Source: Brevundimonas viscosa
GTDB taxonomy: Bacteria; Pseudomonadota; Alphaproteobacteria; Caulobacterales; Caulobacteraceae
Assembly: GCF_900116065.1 (NCBI RefSeq)
Contig: NZ_FOZV01000001.1
Coordinates: 62,001-126,000, forward strand
Direction of reading: 5' to 3'
Length of the DNA: 64,000 nucleotides
Shown here: piece after piece, positions 43,109-52,770 of the stretch
Position numbering within the stretch: the first letter of the stretch is position 1
Layout of the letters: each line of letters starts with the position of its first letter
The notes under the pieces: generated by a model
The model's input: only the letters and a program-made list of their open reading frames with translations
What the model was told of the DNA's origin: nothing
Databases searched by the model: none
Translations under genes and position numbers: made by a program

Positions 43109-43513
43109 TCAGGCTCGCGCCACCGCCTCCAGCATCAGCCCGACGATGCGCTGGCCGGACGGCCGGTCTTCGGCCAGCAGGGCGTCCAGTTCGGGCGCCA
43201 GGCCCGGGCTGATCGTCGCGCTGGCCATGGTCCAGCCGTCGAACACCCGCGCATCCACCGCCCGCCGCTCCAGCACCCTGATGTCCCGGTGACGCGGGTC
43301 GTCGGCCAGCCTCCGCTGCAGGATGTCAACCTGACCGGGGTCGCCTTCGACGACCTGCAGGAAATGGCCCTTGTGCACCGCCAGCGCCCCGGTCAGGCCG
43401 GAGCGGGCGTTGTTGCGCTGCGACTCGCCCAGCAGCTCCGCCAGGGAGACCAGCACATTGGTCGGCCGCGTCGCGGTGCTGCGGTAGATCAGGCGGTCGA
43501 GTCTGTGCGGCAT
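43109..43513 (-). CDS. BLUF-domain blue-light photoreceptor (single domain)
   Basis: A 134-residue protein made of one BLUF domain with a short C-terminal helix. All flavin-site residues are present: Y10 (LIYRS), N34/N35 (RNNARSGLTG), Q53 (FLQVVEG), W94 and M96 (FDGWTMA). The spacing equals that of AppA (Tyr to Gln to Trp/Met). It should bind FAD and sense blue light, signalling through a protein partner since no output domain is attached. The partner is not obvious. Confidence 0.92.
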   Translation of the reverse strand: MPHRLDRLIYRSTATRPTNVLVSLAELLGESQRNNARSGLTGALAVHKGHFLQVVEGDPGQVDILQRRLADDPRHRDIRVLERRAVDARVFDGWTMASATISPGLAPELDALLAEDRPSGQRIVGLMLEAVARA

Positions 43514-43727
43514 GGGCCCCTCCGGTGCGAATCGCGACGCTACCCGAGGCCGGCGCGGGCTTCCACAAATCCATGAAATTCCTCATCTATGTCCGGCAGC
43601 GGACAATCCTCTCCAGGCCCGCCGGTCCGGCATGGGAAAAAAGCCGCCGTCCGGCCCGGAACCGAACTCGCAGACCGCTGTTTATTGCCCGGACCTTGCG
43701 GCGATGCGCGCTCGACAGAGTCCTCCA

Positions 43728-43772
43728 GCGGCCCCGGTCTCTGCCACGCCCCCCGACGCAGACCGGGGCCGC
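43728..43772. repeat. 13-bp perfect inverted repeat
   Basis: GCGGCCCCGGTCT (43728-43740) and AGACCGGGGCCGC (43760-43772) with a 19-base loop. It would form a very stable hairpin on either strand; no T-run follows. Confidence 0.65.
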
Positions 43773-43789
43773 ACCTTGTCTGGATCCAG

Positions 43790-43912
43790 GGATTGGGGAT
43801 CAGGGAATAGGGATTGGGGATTAGGACATCCCGCGTCCGACGGCCGCGCGCCCAACGCCCTCGCCCTGACCCACGCCCTCTAATCCCCAATCCCCATTCC
43901 CTAATCCCCAAC
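43790..43912. repeat. G-rich inverted repeat, family C
   Basis: The left arm (43790-43825) is built from GGGATTGGGGAT-type units. The right arm (43877-43912) is its near-complement of CTAATCCCCAATCCCC-type units. The arms could pair into a hairpin of over 30 bp. The G-strand also fits a G-quadruplex pattern (five G-runs of 3-4 separated by 3-4 bases). It ends 35 bases before the TetR start. Confidence 0.72.
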
Positions 43913-43947
43913 TTGCCCCCCCGCCCCCCGCGCGGGATGCTCTCCGC

Positions 43948-44571
43948 ATGGCCGAATCGCCGGTACCCAGCCCCGTCCGCCTGCGCGACCGCCGCGCCAC
44001 CGAGGCCGCCATCGTCGAGGCGGGGCAGCGCATCCTCCTGCGCGACGGCTTTCCCGGCCTGAACGTCCAGACCCTCGCCGCCGAAGCCGGTTGCGACCGC
44101 AAGCTGGTCTATCGCTATTTCGAGGGGACTGAGGGCGTCGTCGAACGCATCGCCGCCCGCGCCCACGCCTCTCTGGTCCGGTTCCTCGACGCCGTCCCCG
44201 CCTCCGGGACCGAATCGCTACGCGGCTTCGCCCGCGAGAGCCTGTCGGCCTGGCTCGGCGCGCTGCGCGCCAGCCCCCTGACCCTGCGGCTGATGGCCTG
44301 GGCCCTGGTCGAGTCCTCGCCCCTGGTCAACCGCATCGAGGCCGAACGGTCGGCCGTGCTGCAGGCCTGGATGCGCGAGCGCCGCCCCCGGCTCCGCACC
44401 CCGCCCGCCGGCGACGCGGTGGCCGTCAACGCCGTGCTGCTCGCCGCCGTCCAGCACCTCGCCCTTTCCGGCGGCGCCCGCCCCGGCGTCGGCGGGGTCG
44501 CCCTCGACGACGCCGGCTGGGCCCGCATCGAGGCGGCGCTGGACGCCCTGCTGGTGGCTTTTCCCGAGTAG
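43948..44571 (+). CDS. TetR family transcriptional regulator
   Basis: A 207-residue regulator with N-terminal helix-turn-helix (AAIVEAGQRILLRDGFPGLNVQTLAAEAGCDRKLVYRYFEG in pattern) and an all-helical C-terminal ligand domain. Target unknown; the nearest candidates are the convergent hydrolase-OsmC gene and the divergent BLUF gene. Its upstream region contains the family C repeat. Confidence 0.87.
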   Translation: MAESPVPSPVRLRDRRATEAAIVEAGQRILLRDGFPGLNVQTLAAEAGCDRKLVYRYFEGTEGVVERIAARAHASLVRFLDAVPASGTESLRGFARESLSAWLGALRASPLTLRLMAWALVESSPLVNRIEAERSAVLQAWMRERRPRLRTPPAGDAVAVNAVLLAAVQHLALSGGARPGVGGVALDDAGWARIEAALDALLVAFPE

Positions 44572-44608
44572 GTCGTACTTCCCGGGGAGCCTGGCCCAAA
44601 GCCACCGC

Positions 44609-45832
44609 TCAATCCTCGCAGGCGCGCTCCATCTCGGCGAAGTGTTCCTCCTCGCCGGGCGCGGGCGCCCCGGGTGCGCCTTCGACCGTCCGGATCGCGG
44701 CGCCGCCCTCCAGCGTCCGGTGCACCGGGCAGCGGTCGGCGATCTCCAGCAGCCGCGCCCGCTGCGCGGGGTCCAGTTCGCCCTCAATGCACACCGCGCG
44801 TTCGAACAGGTCGGCCGGCGTGTCGCCCTTGCGCTTCTCGTGGCGCACCTCGACCGAGGCCCGGACCAGCGGCCAGCCCTTGCGCCCGGCGTACAGCCGC
44901 AGGGTCATCGCCGTGCAGGCGGCCAGGCCGGCGCCGACCAGCTCGTACGGCGTCGGGCCCGAGCCCAGGCCGCCGACGCTGACCGGCTCGTCGGCGTTCA
45001 GCACCGCCCCGCCGGCGTGGACCCGGACCTGGAATTTGCCGGCTCCTGTCTCCTCAGCCCGCACCACCCCGTCGGCCGGCGGCTCCACCGGACGCGCCGC
45101 GGCCTCGACATAGCGCGAGGCCCAGGCGGCGATCACGGCCGCCGCATAGGCGATGTCGGCCTCGGCGCTCAGCATGTGGTCGGCGCGGTCCAGCGACACG
45201 AAGCTCTTGGGATGTCTCGCCGCCACGAAGATCTCCGCCGCCTCGTCGACCGAAACGACCTCGTCCACCGGCGAATGCAGCACCAGCAGGGCCCGCCCCA
45301 GGCCCTTCAGCCGCGCCGCCTGGTCGTGGCCGCGCAGCCCCTCGATGAACGCCGGCTTGATCTGGACCAGCCGGCCGCCGACGTGCGCTTCCGGTCCCGG
45401 CCCCAGCAGCTTCATCACGTGCTCGACGTCGAACGGCGCGGCGATCGTCGCCACCGCGGCGACCTCCGGGATCTGCGCCGCCGCCGCGATCGCCGCCGCC
45501 CCGCCCAGCGAATGGCCGACCAGCAGCCGCGGCGCGATCCCCTCGTCCCGCATCCGCGCCGCCGCCGCGACCAGATCGGCGACGTCGGCGCCGAAGCCCT
45601 CCGGCGCCGCCCTGCTGCGCAGCGCCTCGACCCCGGCGAAGTCGATCCGCAGGGTCGCGATCCGTTCGGCGGCCAGGGCGCGCGAGATGCGGGCCGAGGC
45701 CAGGGCGTCCTTGCCGCAGGCGAAACAGTGGGCGAACAGGGCATGGGCCCGCGTCTGCCCGGCCGGCCGGTCCAGCCGCGCGGCCACGGCGCGCCCGTCG
45801 GGGGCGGTGAAGTCGAAGTTCTCGGTGAGCAT
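44609..45832 (-). CDS. Alpha/beta hydrolase-OsmC fusion protein
   Basis: A 407-residue two-domain protein. Residues about 1-250 form an alpha/beta hydrolase (nucleophile in LLVGHSLGGAAAIA, late His in DRADHML). Residues about 275-400 form an OsmC/Ohr-like domain with the reactive cysteines in GAGLAACTAMTLRLY and ADRCPVHRTLE. This fusion is known in proteobacteria and probably couples ester cleavage with peroxide or thiol chemistry. The start at MLTENFDF gives the family-typical N-terminus. Convergent with the TetR gene. Confidence 0.88.
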   Translation of the reverse strand: MLTENFDFTAPDGRAVAARLDRPAGQTRAHALFAHCFACGKDALASARISRALAAERIATLRIDFAGVEALRSRAAPEGFGADVADLVAAAARMRDEGIAPRLLVGHSLGGAAAIAAAAQIPEVAAVATIAAPFDVEHVMKLLGPGPEAHVGGRLVQIKPAFIEGLRGHDQAARLKGLGRALLVLHSPVDEVVSVDEAAEIFVAARHPKSFVSLDRADHMLSAEADIAYAAAVIAAWASRYVEAAARPVEPPADGVVRAEETGAGKFQVRVHAGGAVLNADEPVSVGGLGSGPTPYELVGAGLAACTAMTLRLYAGRKGWPLVRASVEVRHEKRKGDTPADLFERAVCIEGELDPAQRARLLEIADRCPVHRTLEGGAAIRTVEGAPGAPAPGEEEHFAEMERACED

Positions 45833-45935
45833 GGGCGGCTGTCCGGTCGAAGGGGCGGAAGGCCAGCCTAGCCCGCAGGACGGCGGCGCGCACCCGGCCG
45901 GGAGCGGAAGCCCGGCCTCAGGCGTTGCCGTTTCC

Positions 45936-46772
45936 ATGATCGTCAGCCTCGCCTTCGACCGCGCCCGCGAGACCGCCTACGCCCGCGACCTGGCCCGCGC
46001 CTTCGGCGGCGCCCTGCTGTTCGGCCTGCCGCTGCTGATGACCATGGAGATGTGGTGGCTCGGCTTCGTGCTGGAGCCGTGGCGGCTGGCCGTCTTCCTG
46101 CTCGCCGCCCTGCCCCTGCTGTTCGGCCTCGCCTTCTACGCCGGCTTCAGCGCCAGCCATCGCGGCATCGGCCACGCCCTGCTCGACACCCTCGTCGCCC
46201 TCGCCGTCGGCTTCCTCACCGCGGCGGCGGCCCTGACCCTGATCGGGGTGTTCGAGCCCGCCGCCCCGCCGCGCCAGATCACCGGCCAGCTGCTCCTTCA
46301 GGCGGTGGCCGGGGCCATGGGCGCCCTGCTCGCCGGCCGCCAGCTCAGCGGCGGAAACGGCGACGAGGACGTCGGCGACGAGGACGAGGCCTCCTACCCC
46401 GGCGAGCTGTTCCTGATGGTCGCGGGCGCCCTGTTCCTCGCCCTCAACATGGCCCCGACCGAGGAGATGATCCTCATCGCCTACCGCATGAGCGCCGGCC
46501 ACGTGGTCGCCCTCATGGCCGTGTCGCTGATCCTCATGCACGCGCTGGTCTACAGCGTCGGTTTCCCCGGCCAGGAGGCGCACGACCGGCCGCTCGGCGC
46601 CTTCGCCCACTACACCCTGCCCGGCTACGCCCTGGTGCTGCTGGTCAGCCTCTACGTGCTCTGGGTGTTCGGCCGCACCGACGGCCACGGCCTGGCCGAG
46701 ACGGTCGACGCCATGGTCGTGCTCGGCTTCCCCGGGGCCATCGGCGCCGCCGCCGCCCGGCTTCTCGTCTGA
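45936..46772 (+). CDS. TIGR02587 family integral membrane protein
   Basis: A 278-residue polytopic membrane protein with seven or eight helices. It has an acidic cytoplasmic loop (GNGDEDVGDEDEASYPGE) and the conserved LNMAPTEEMILIAYRM region. It belongs to the TIGR02587 group, whose members sit directly before TIGR02588 genes, as here. Role unknown. The next gene overlaps its stop (TGATG). Confidence 0.82.
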   Translation: MIVSLAFDRARETAYARDLARAFGGALLFGLPLLMTMEMWWLGFVLEPWRLAVFLLAALPLLFGLAFYAGFSASHRGIGHALLDTLVALAVGFLTAAAALTLIGVFEPAAPPRQITGQLLLQAVAGAMGALLAGRQLSGGNGDEDVGDEDEASYPGELFLMVAGALFLALNMAPTEEMILIAYRMSAGHVVALMAVSLILMHALVYSVGFPGQEAHDRPLGAFAHYTLPGYALVLLVSLYVLWVFGRTDGHGLAETVDAMVVLGFPGAIGAAAARLLV

Positions 46773-47158
46773 TGGCCGCCGCGCGGAAGAAGCCCGGCCC
46801 GCCGCCCGCCCCGGCCCTGCTCGAATGGGCCATGGGCGGCCTCGGCGCCCTGATCGTGCTCGCCGTCCTGGCCGTGGTCCTCGTCGAGGCGATCGGCCCC
46901 CGCGCCCCGGCCGCGCTCGAGGCCCGGCTGCAGTCGGCCCGCCCCGCCGCCGGCCGCTGGCTGGCCGAGGTCGAGGTGGCCAACACCGGCGACCGCACCG
47001 CCGCCGCCGTCGAAATCGAGGGCCGCCTCGGCTCCGAGACCGCCACGGCCACCCTCGACTACGTCCCCGCCCACGGCCGCGAGACCGTGGTCCTGACCTT
47101 CGACGCCGACCCGCGCGGCGCGGTCAACCTCAGCGTCCCCGGCTGGTCAGAACCCTGA
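46772..47158 (+). CDS. TIGR02588 family single-pass protein
   Basis: A 128-residue protein: cytoplasmic basic-Pro start (AAARKKPGPPPAP), one membrane helix (about 18-42), and a periplasmic beta domain (WLAEVEVANTGDRTAAAVEIEG ... TATLDYVPAHGRETVVLTF). It partners the TIGR02587 protein in a two-gene unit. Its last 29 bases overlap the 3' end of the convergent gene. Confidence 0.82.
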   Translation: MAAARKKPGPPPAPALLEWAMGGLGALIVLAVLAVVLVEAIGPRAPAALEARLQSARPAAGRWLAEVEVANTGDRTAAAVEIEGRLGSETATATLDYVPAHGRETVVLTFDADPRGAVNLSVPGWSEP

Positions 47159-47723
47159 TCGGACCGGCCCCCCGCGCCGCCCGCCGGATCGTCGCCAGCA
47201 CGCCCTCCGGATCGGCCAGCCGCTCGAGCCGCGGCACCTCGTTGATCAGGAACATGCCGCCGTCCAGTCGCCTCCGCCCCCGGGCCAGCACCCCGTCGAA
47301 ATCGTCCAGCCACAGCGTGCGTTCCTGTCGCCGGAACACGTCGACGCGGCTCAGCCCCACCGCATGCCGGACGGCGCCGTTCGGGGCGAGGATCAGCACC
47401 CGCCGCTCCGTCACGGCGTAGGTCTCCGCCGCCCGCCGTCGCCACCACCAGATCGCCACGCCAAGCCGGCCCAGTCCCGGCGCCAGCACCGTCAGCACCG
47501 CAAGCGCGGCGATCGGGGCGGACCGGTCCAGCAGGTGCTCCAGATCGTCCCGGAAGTTGAGCGCCAGCAGGCCGTAGACGACGACCGCGACGCCGGCGTG
47601 CATCGCCACATCCCAGTCCGGCAGCCAGCGCTGGCCGGGGCGACCGGCCCACAGCACCGTCTCGCCCGGCGCCGCCGCCTGCCGCGCCAGCCGCAGCGCC
47701 TCCGCATCGTAGCGTTCGTCCAT
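47130..47723 (-). CDS. Membrane protein with bacterial PH-like domain
   Basis: A 197-residue protein with two membrane helices (about 37-56 and 68-94), then a PH-like segment (YAVTERRVLIL, VGLSRVDVFRRQERTLWLDDFDGVL, IRRAARG). The arrangement resembles bPH2/YdbT-type proteins. The start WAGRPGQRWLP is typical of this group. Function unknown. Its 3' end overlaps the convergent TIGR02588 gene. Confidence 0.7.
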   Translation of the reverse strand: MDERYDAEALRLARQAAAPGETVLWAGRPGQRWLPDWDVAMHAGVAVVVYGLLALNFRDDLEHLLDRSAPIAALAVLTVLAPGLGRLGVAIWWWRRRAAETYAVTERRVLILAPNGAVRHAVGLSRVDVFRRQERTLWLDDFDGVLARGRRRLDGGMFLINEVPRLERLADPEGVLATIRRAARGAGPIRVLTSRGR

Positions 47724-47941
47724 GCGCGCCTCCGCGGCCTAGCTGGGAAGCCGGCGTCCGACCGTCGAGGATCCCGTCCCGCATCGTCAGTTTCAATGGG
47801 CGTGCCCGAAACCGCCCGGCGTCGCACCTGAGGGTTCCTGACAGGAGCGGCCGCGGGCGGCGGCGACGTCTCGAGGACCGTCCAGCGCGCCCGCCTCGTC
47901 CGCGGTTGACCCCGCCGTCGTTCCGGCCGATGGTCCGCCCG

Positions 47942-50072
<2,131 letters not shown>

Positions 50073-50080
50073 ACGCCCAC

Positions 50081-50133
50081 GTCTCGTCCCCGTCGCGCAG
50101 CGATTGGGAGGGGACCGCGAAGCGGTGGAGGGG
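50081..50133. repeat. Intergenic repeat, family B, copy 2
   Basis: A 53-base element nearly identical at its right half to 30131-30183 (both end GGACCGCGAAGCGGTGGAGGGG). The left half is diverged (GTCCCCGTCGCGCAGCGATTGGGAGG). It follows thiC by 9 bases after a small AGACG/CGTCT hairpin. Confidence 0.7.
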
Positions 50134-50163
50134 CGCCGCTGCCGACCTAGGTGAGGGGTCGCC

Positions 50164-50561
50164 GTGCGCTGGCGCCGGGTGCGGCAGATCATGGACGCCG
50201 AGGCCGACGAGATGGCGCACGAACTGGCCCGTGACGAGCACCTGCTGCGCGAGGCCGAGGACCCGGCCGAGGACGACCGGGTTCCCGTCGGCCGCATGAC
50301 CGCGCGGGACCTCGGCGAGGACCCGTCCGACGACGACGAGCCGCAGCCCGACGTGGTGTTCTCGGTCCCGAGGGGCTCCCAGGCGGCGGCGGCGATCATC
50401 GAAGGCAGGGCCCGCGCGGCGGCTGGCCCCCCGCCCGACGTCGCGCCATCCGCTGTCGACGACGCGGACGCATCGGACGCTTCGGACGGTGTTTTTCCGT
50501 TCGCCGGCGACCCGGCCGCGGCTTCGTCGATCGCAAGACGCCGCCGGACCCCGACCCGTGA
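50164..50561 (+). pseudogene. Acidic hypothetical protein, probably frameshifted
   Basis: A GTG-started frame encodes about 105 credible residues (MRWRRVRQIMDAEADEMAHELAR onward; Asp/Glu-rich). It then runs past the T5 tract near 50491 into improbable sequence that would overlap two real genes. Shifting frame at that tract gives the tail RGFVDRKTPPDPDP and a TGA at 50559-50561, just before the next gene. Either a sequencing or real frameshift is present, or the gene is decaying. No family recognised. Confidence 0.4.
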
Positions 50562-50577
50562 GCCCGGCTGCCGGGTG

Positions 50578-50817
50578 TCAGGCCCCCGGACGGGTCAGGC
50601 GGCGCGGATGCGGCCGGTCGCGCATCCGCAGCCACGGGGCCATGCCCCAGGCGACGGGCGTCGAGACCAGGAAGGTCAGGCCGATCATCCACCACACGGC
50701 GGTCAACAGCTCCGACGGGTTCAGCGGCGCGGCCAGCAGGGCGATCAGCCCGAGGCCGAACAGCACGCCCTGGATCATCGGCCAGATCAGGGCGGCGATG
50801 GCGAGACGGGTGCGCAT
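50578..50817 (-). CDS. Small membrane protein, stress-promoter linked
   Basis: A 79-residue protein with two membrane helices (about 5-30 and 39-61) and a basic C-terminal tail (RMRDRPHPRRLTR). No family recognised. A perfect GGAAC-N17-CGTT promoter ends 28 bases before its ATG, strong support for a real general-stress gene. Confidence 0.68.
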   Translation of the reverse strand: MRTRLAIAALIWPMIQGVLFGLGLIALLAAPLNPSELLTAVWWMIGLTFLVSTPVAWGMAPWLRMRDRPHPRRLTRPGA

Positions 50818-50844
50818 GGGGTCCTCTCCGGGTTCGGAAAAAAC

Positions 50845-50870
50845 AACGACCGCCGGGCCCGCCGCGTTCC
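50845..50870 (-). promoter_or_regulatory. EcfG/SigT general stress promoter (perfect consensus)
   Basis: On the minus strand GGAAC (50870-50866), 17 bases, CGTT (50848-50845): an exact match to the alphaproteobacterial EcfG consensus GGAAC-N16/17-CGTT, 28 bases before the small membrane protein start. Confidence 0.55.
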
Positions 50871-51067
50871 GCCGGGGTCGGTCCGGCCCCGTGTCCGCCG
50901 CCGTACATTGCTGCAAAGATTGGACTTTCCGCCTGCGACCGGCTATCACTTGCGGACCGCGAGCCTGGCTTGTCTTTCCGAGCGCGTCGCGGCTGAGAGA
51001 CATTGGTCCACCCCCTTGCCGAGGGGTCGTTCGAAAACTCCCGCTCCAATCCGACGGAAGTGTTCCC

Positions 51068-51262
51068 ATGTCCAAATTCAGTCTGCGTCTGCATCACCTG
51101 GCCGGCCTCGCTCCCGTCGACGAACCCCTCGACGTCATCGACCTGGCCCAGGCCCGCGAACTGGCCCGGGTCCGCCTGCTGCTCACCCGCGACTACAGCC
51201 GCGTCGAACTGCACCAGGCCGGCCAGGCGCTCGAGGTGCTGGAGCGCGACAGCCTCGCCTGA
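51068..51262 (+). CDS. Small paralogous protein 1 (64 aa)
   Basis: A 64-residue cytoplasmic protein MSKFSLRLHHLAGLAPVDEP... whose pattern (SLRLH, P.-EPLD, DLAQARELARVRLLLT, then a short strand) matches the gene 145 bases downstream. No family recognised. The 250-base upstream gap includes the divergent stress promoter, but no clear promoter of its own. A hairpin follows the stop. Confidence 0.65.
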   Translation: MSKFSLRLHHLAGLAPVDEPLDVIDLAQARELARVRLLLTRDYSRVELHQAGQALEVLERDSLA

Positions 51263-51263
51263 C

Positions 51264-51296
51264 CCCGCCCGGCCTGCGGCGCACGGCCGCGGCGGG
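51264..51296 (+). terminator. Hairpin after small paralogue 1
   Basis: CCCGCC and GGCC (51264-51274) pair with GGCC and GGCGGG (51285-51296) with a small mismatch, 2 bases after the stop codon. No T-run. Confidence 0.45.
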
Positions 51297-51313
51297 ATCA
51301 CGGGTCTCGTGAT
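51297..51313. promoter_or_regulatory. Palindrome between the small paralogues
   Basis: ATCACG-GGTCT-CGTGAT, a perfect 6-5-6 palindrome about 95 bases before the second paralogue. Candidate operator; no known regulator matched. Confidence 0.35.
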
Positions 51314-51406
51314 TCGACATTCGCCTGACACGGGTATCTCATGCCAGTGCGGATCGGGGCTCCGCGCCCCCTCCGCTCGTCGTTCGCACCAGTGAGGGAG
51401 ACCGTC

Positions 51407-51598
51407 ATGTCGCGTTACAGCCTGCGCCTGCACCGCGTCGGCCGCCCGCCGGTCGAGGAGCCGCTGGACGCCGTCGACGTCGAGGAGGCCCGCGAGCTGG
51501 CCCGCATGCGCCTGCTACTGACCCAGGAATTCAGCTACGTCGACCTGCGCCGCCGCGGCCGCCACGTCGAGGGCTTCGACCGCGACGGCGACGGCTAG
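51407..51598 (+). CDS. Small paralogous protein 2 (63 aa)
   Basis: A 63-residue protein, tandem duplicate of the preceding one: both begin MS-(K/R)-(F/Y)-SLRLH, share EPLD, ARELAR-RLLLT and end with a short acidic tail. GAGGGAG precedes the ATG. Its TAG overlaps the stop of the convergent glycosyltransferase (shared CTAG). Function unknown; one helix flanked by strands is expected. Confidence 0.65.
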   Translation: MSRYSLRLHRVGRPPVEEPLDAVDVEEARELARMRLLLTQEFSYVDLRRRGRHVEGFDRDGDG

Positions 51599-52680
51599 GC
51601 CGCCGCCCGCTTCCTCAGCCGGGCCAGCCGCCGCAGCCGCCGCCAGAACCGGCCCCGCTCGGGCTCCGGATAGGGCTGCAGGTTCTCGACGAACTGCTCC
51701 GCCGAGGCCCGCCAGCTGAACTTCTCGGCATAGGCCCGGACGGCCTTCCGGTCGCACTTCAGCGCCTCCAGGCAGGCGGTCTTCAGGTCCTTGTCGATGG
51801 CCCCGGCGTTGGAGCCCGGAATGATGTCGATCGGCCCGTGCGCCGGATAGGCCGCCACCGGCGTGCCCGTGGCCATGGCCTCGAGGATCACCAGGCCGAA
51901 GGTGTCGGTCCAGCTCGGGAAGACGAACACGTCCGCGTCCCGGAAGCAGCGCGCCAGCTCCTCCCCGAACCGCGCGCCAAGGAATTTCGCCTCCGGGTAC
52001 TTCTCCTGCAGCTCCGCCCGCGCCGGCCCGTCGCCGACGACGATCTTGGTGCCCGGCAGGTCCAGCGCCAGGAAGGCCTCGATGTTCTTCTCCACCGCCA
52101 CCCGGCCCACGTTCAGCCAGAACGGCCGCGGCCAGTCCTCGCCGCCCAGCTCGTCGTAGATCGGCGCGAGCTCGGGATTGAACTGCTCGGTGTCGACCCC
52201 GCGGGTCCACGGCGAGACGTTGCGGAAGCCGTGCGCCGTCAGCTCGTCGCGCAGCGTCGGCGTCGCCACCATCAGCCGCCCCGACGGCTTGTGGAACCAC
52301 TTCATGTAGGCGTAGCCGACCTGCACCGGGATCGGGAATCTCGCCGAGACGTACTCGGGGAATTTGGTGTGGTAGCTGGTCGTGAACGGCAGCTTCCATT
52401 CCACGCAGATGCGCCGCGTGGCGATGCCGATCGGCCCTTCGGTGGCGATGTGCACCGCCTCCGGCTCGAAGGCCCGCAGCCGCTCCCGGATCTCCTCCTC
52501 GGCCCCCAGCGCCAGCCGGATCTCCGGATAGGTCGGGCACGGGATGGTCTTGAACTGGCTGGGCTCGATGACCTCCACCTCGTGTCCCATGGCGCGGCAT
52601 TCCGCCGTGATCCGGGACAGGGTGCGGACGACGCCGTTGACCTGGGGCTCCCAGGCGTCGGTGGCCAGAACGATGCGCAT
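51595..52680 (-). CDS. Family 4 glycosyltransferase
   Basis: A 361-residue GT-B glycosyltransferase: N-terminal acceptor domain (RIVLATDAWEPQVNGVVRTL, TSYHTKFPEY) and C-terminal nucleotide-sugar domain (LNVGRVAVEKN, GDGPARAELQ, FPSWTDTFGLVILEAMATGTPVAAY with the E-x7-E motif). It resembles GDP-mannose:diacylglycerol or sulfoquinovosyl-type transferases of membrane lipid synthesis. Exact donor and acceptor unknown. Confidence 0.88.
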   Translation of the reverse strand: MRIVLATDAWEPQVNGVVRTLSRITAECRAMGHEVEVIEPSQFKTIPCPTYPEIRLALGAEEEIRERLRAFEPEAVHIATEGPIGIATRRICVEWKLPFTTSYHTKFPEYVSARFPIPVQVGYAYMKWFHKPSGRLMVATPTLRDELTAHGFRNVSPWTRGVDTEQFNPELAPIYDELGGEDWPRPFWLNVGRVAVEKNIEAFLALDLPGTKIVVGDGPARAELQEKYPEAKFLGARFGEELARCFRDADVFVFPSWTDTFGLVILEAMATGTPVAAYPAHGPIDIIPGSNAGAIDKDLKTACLEALKCDRKAVRAYAEKFSWRASAEQFVENLQPYPEPERGRFWRRLRRLARLRKRAAA

Positions 52681-52770
52681 GTGGGCCGGAAGGCTCCGCC
52701 TGTTGATCGGGGGAACGGTCTAGCGCCTCCCCGCGACGTTGGCGAGACGCGGCGTAGCCTGACAGACTGC

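Larger units (their letters stand above)
43514..43947. other. Repeat-rich divergent intergenic region
   Basis: 434 bases between the BLUF and TetR genes. It holds a short palindrome TGTCCG-GCAG-CGGACA (43590-43605) about 80 bases from the BLUF start, a 13-bp perfect hairpin (43728-43772) and a long G-rich inverted repeat (43790-43912). No convincing gene. Confidence 0.6.

Noticed and set aside
50562..51312. Continuation of the acidic hypothetical gene as a 382-residue protein
   Set aside because: It overlaps a small membrane gene on one strand and a paralogous small gene on the other, and its composition turns Arg/Pro-rich as in shadow frames.
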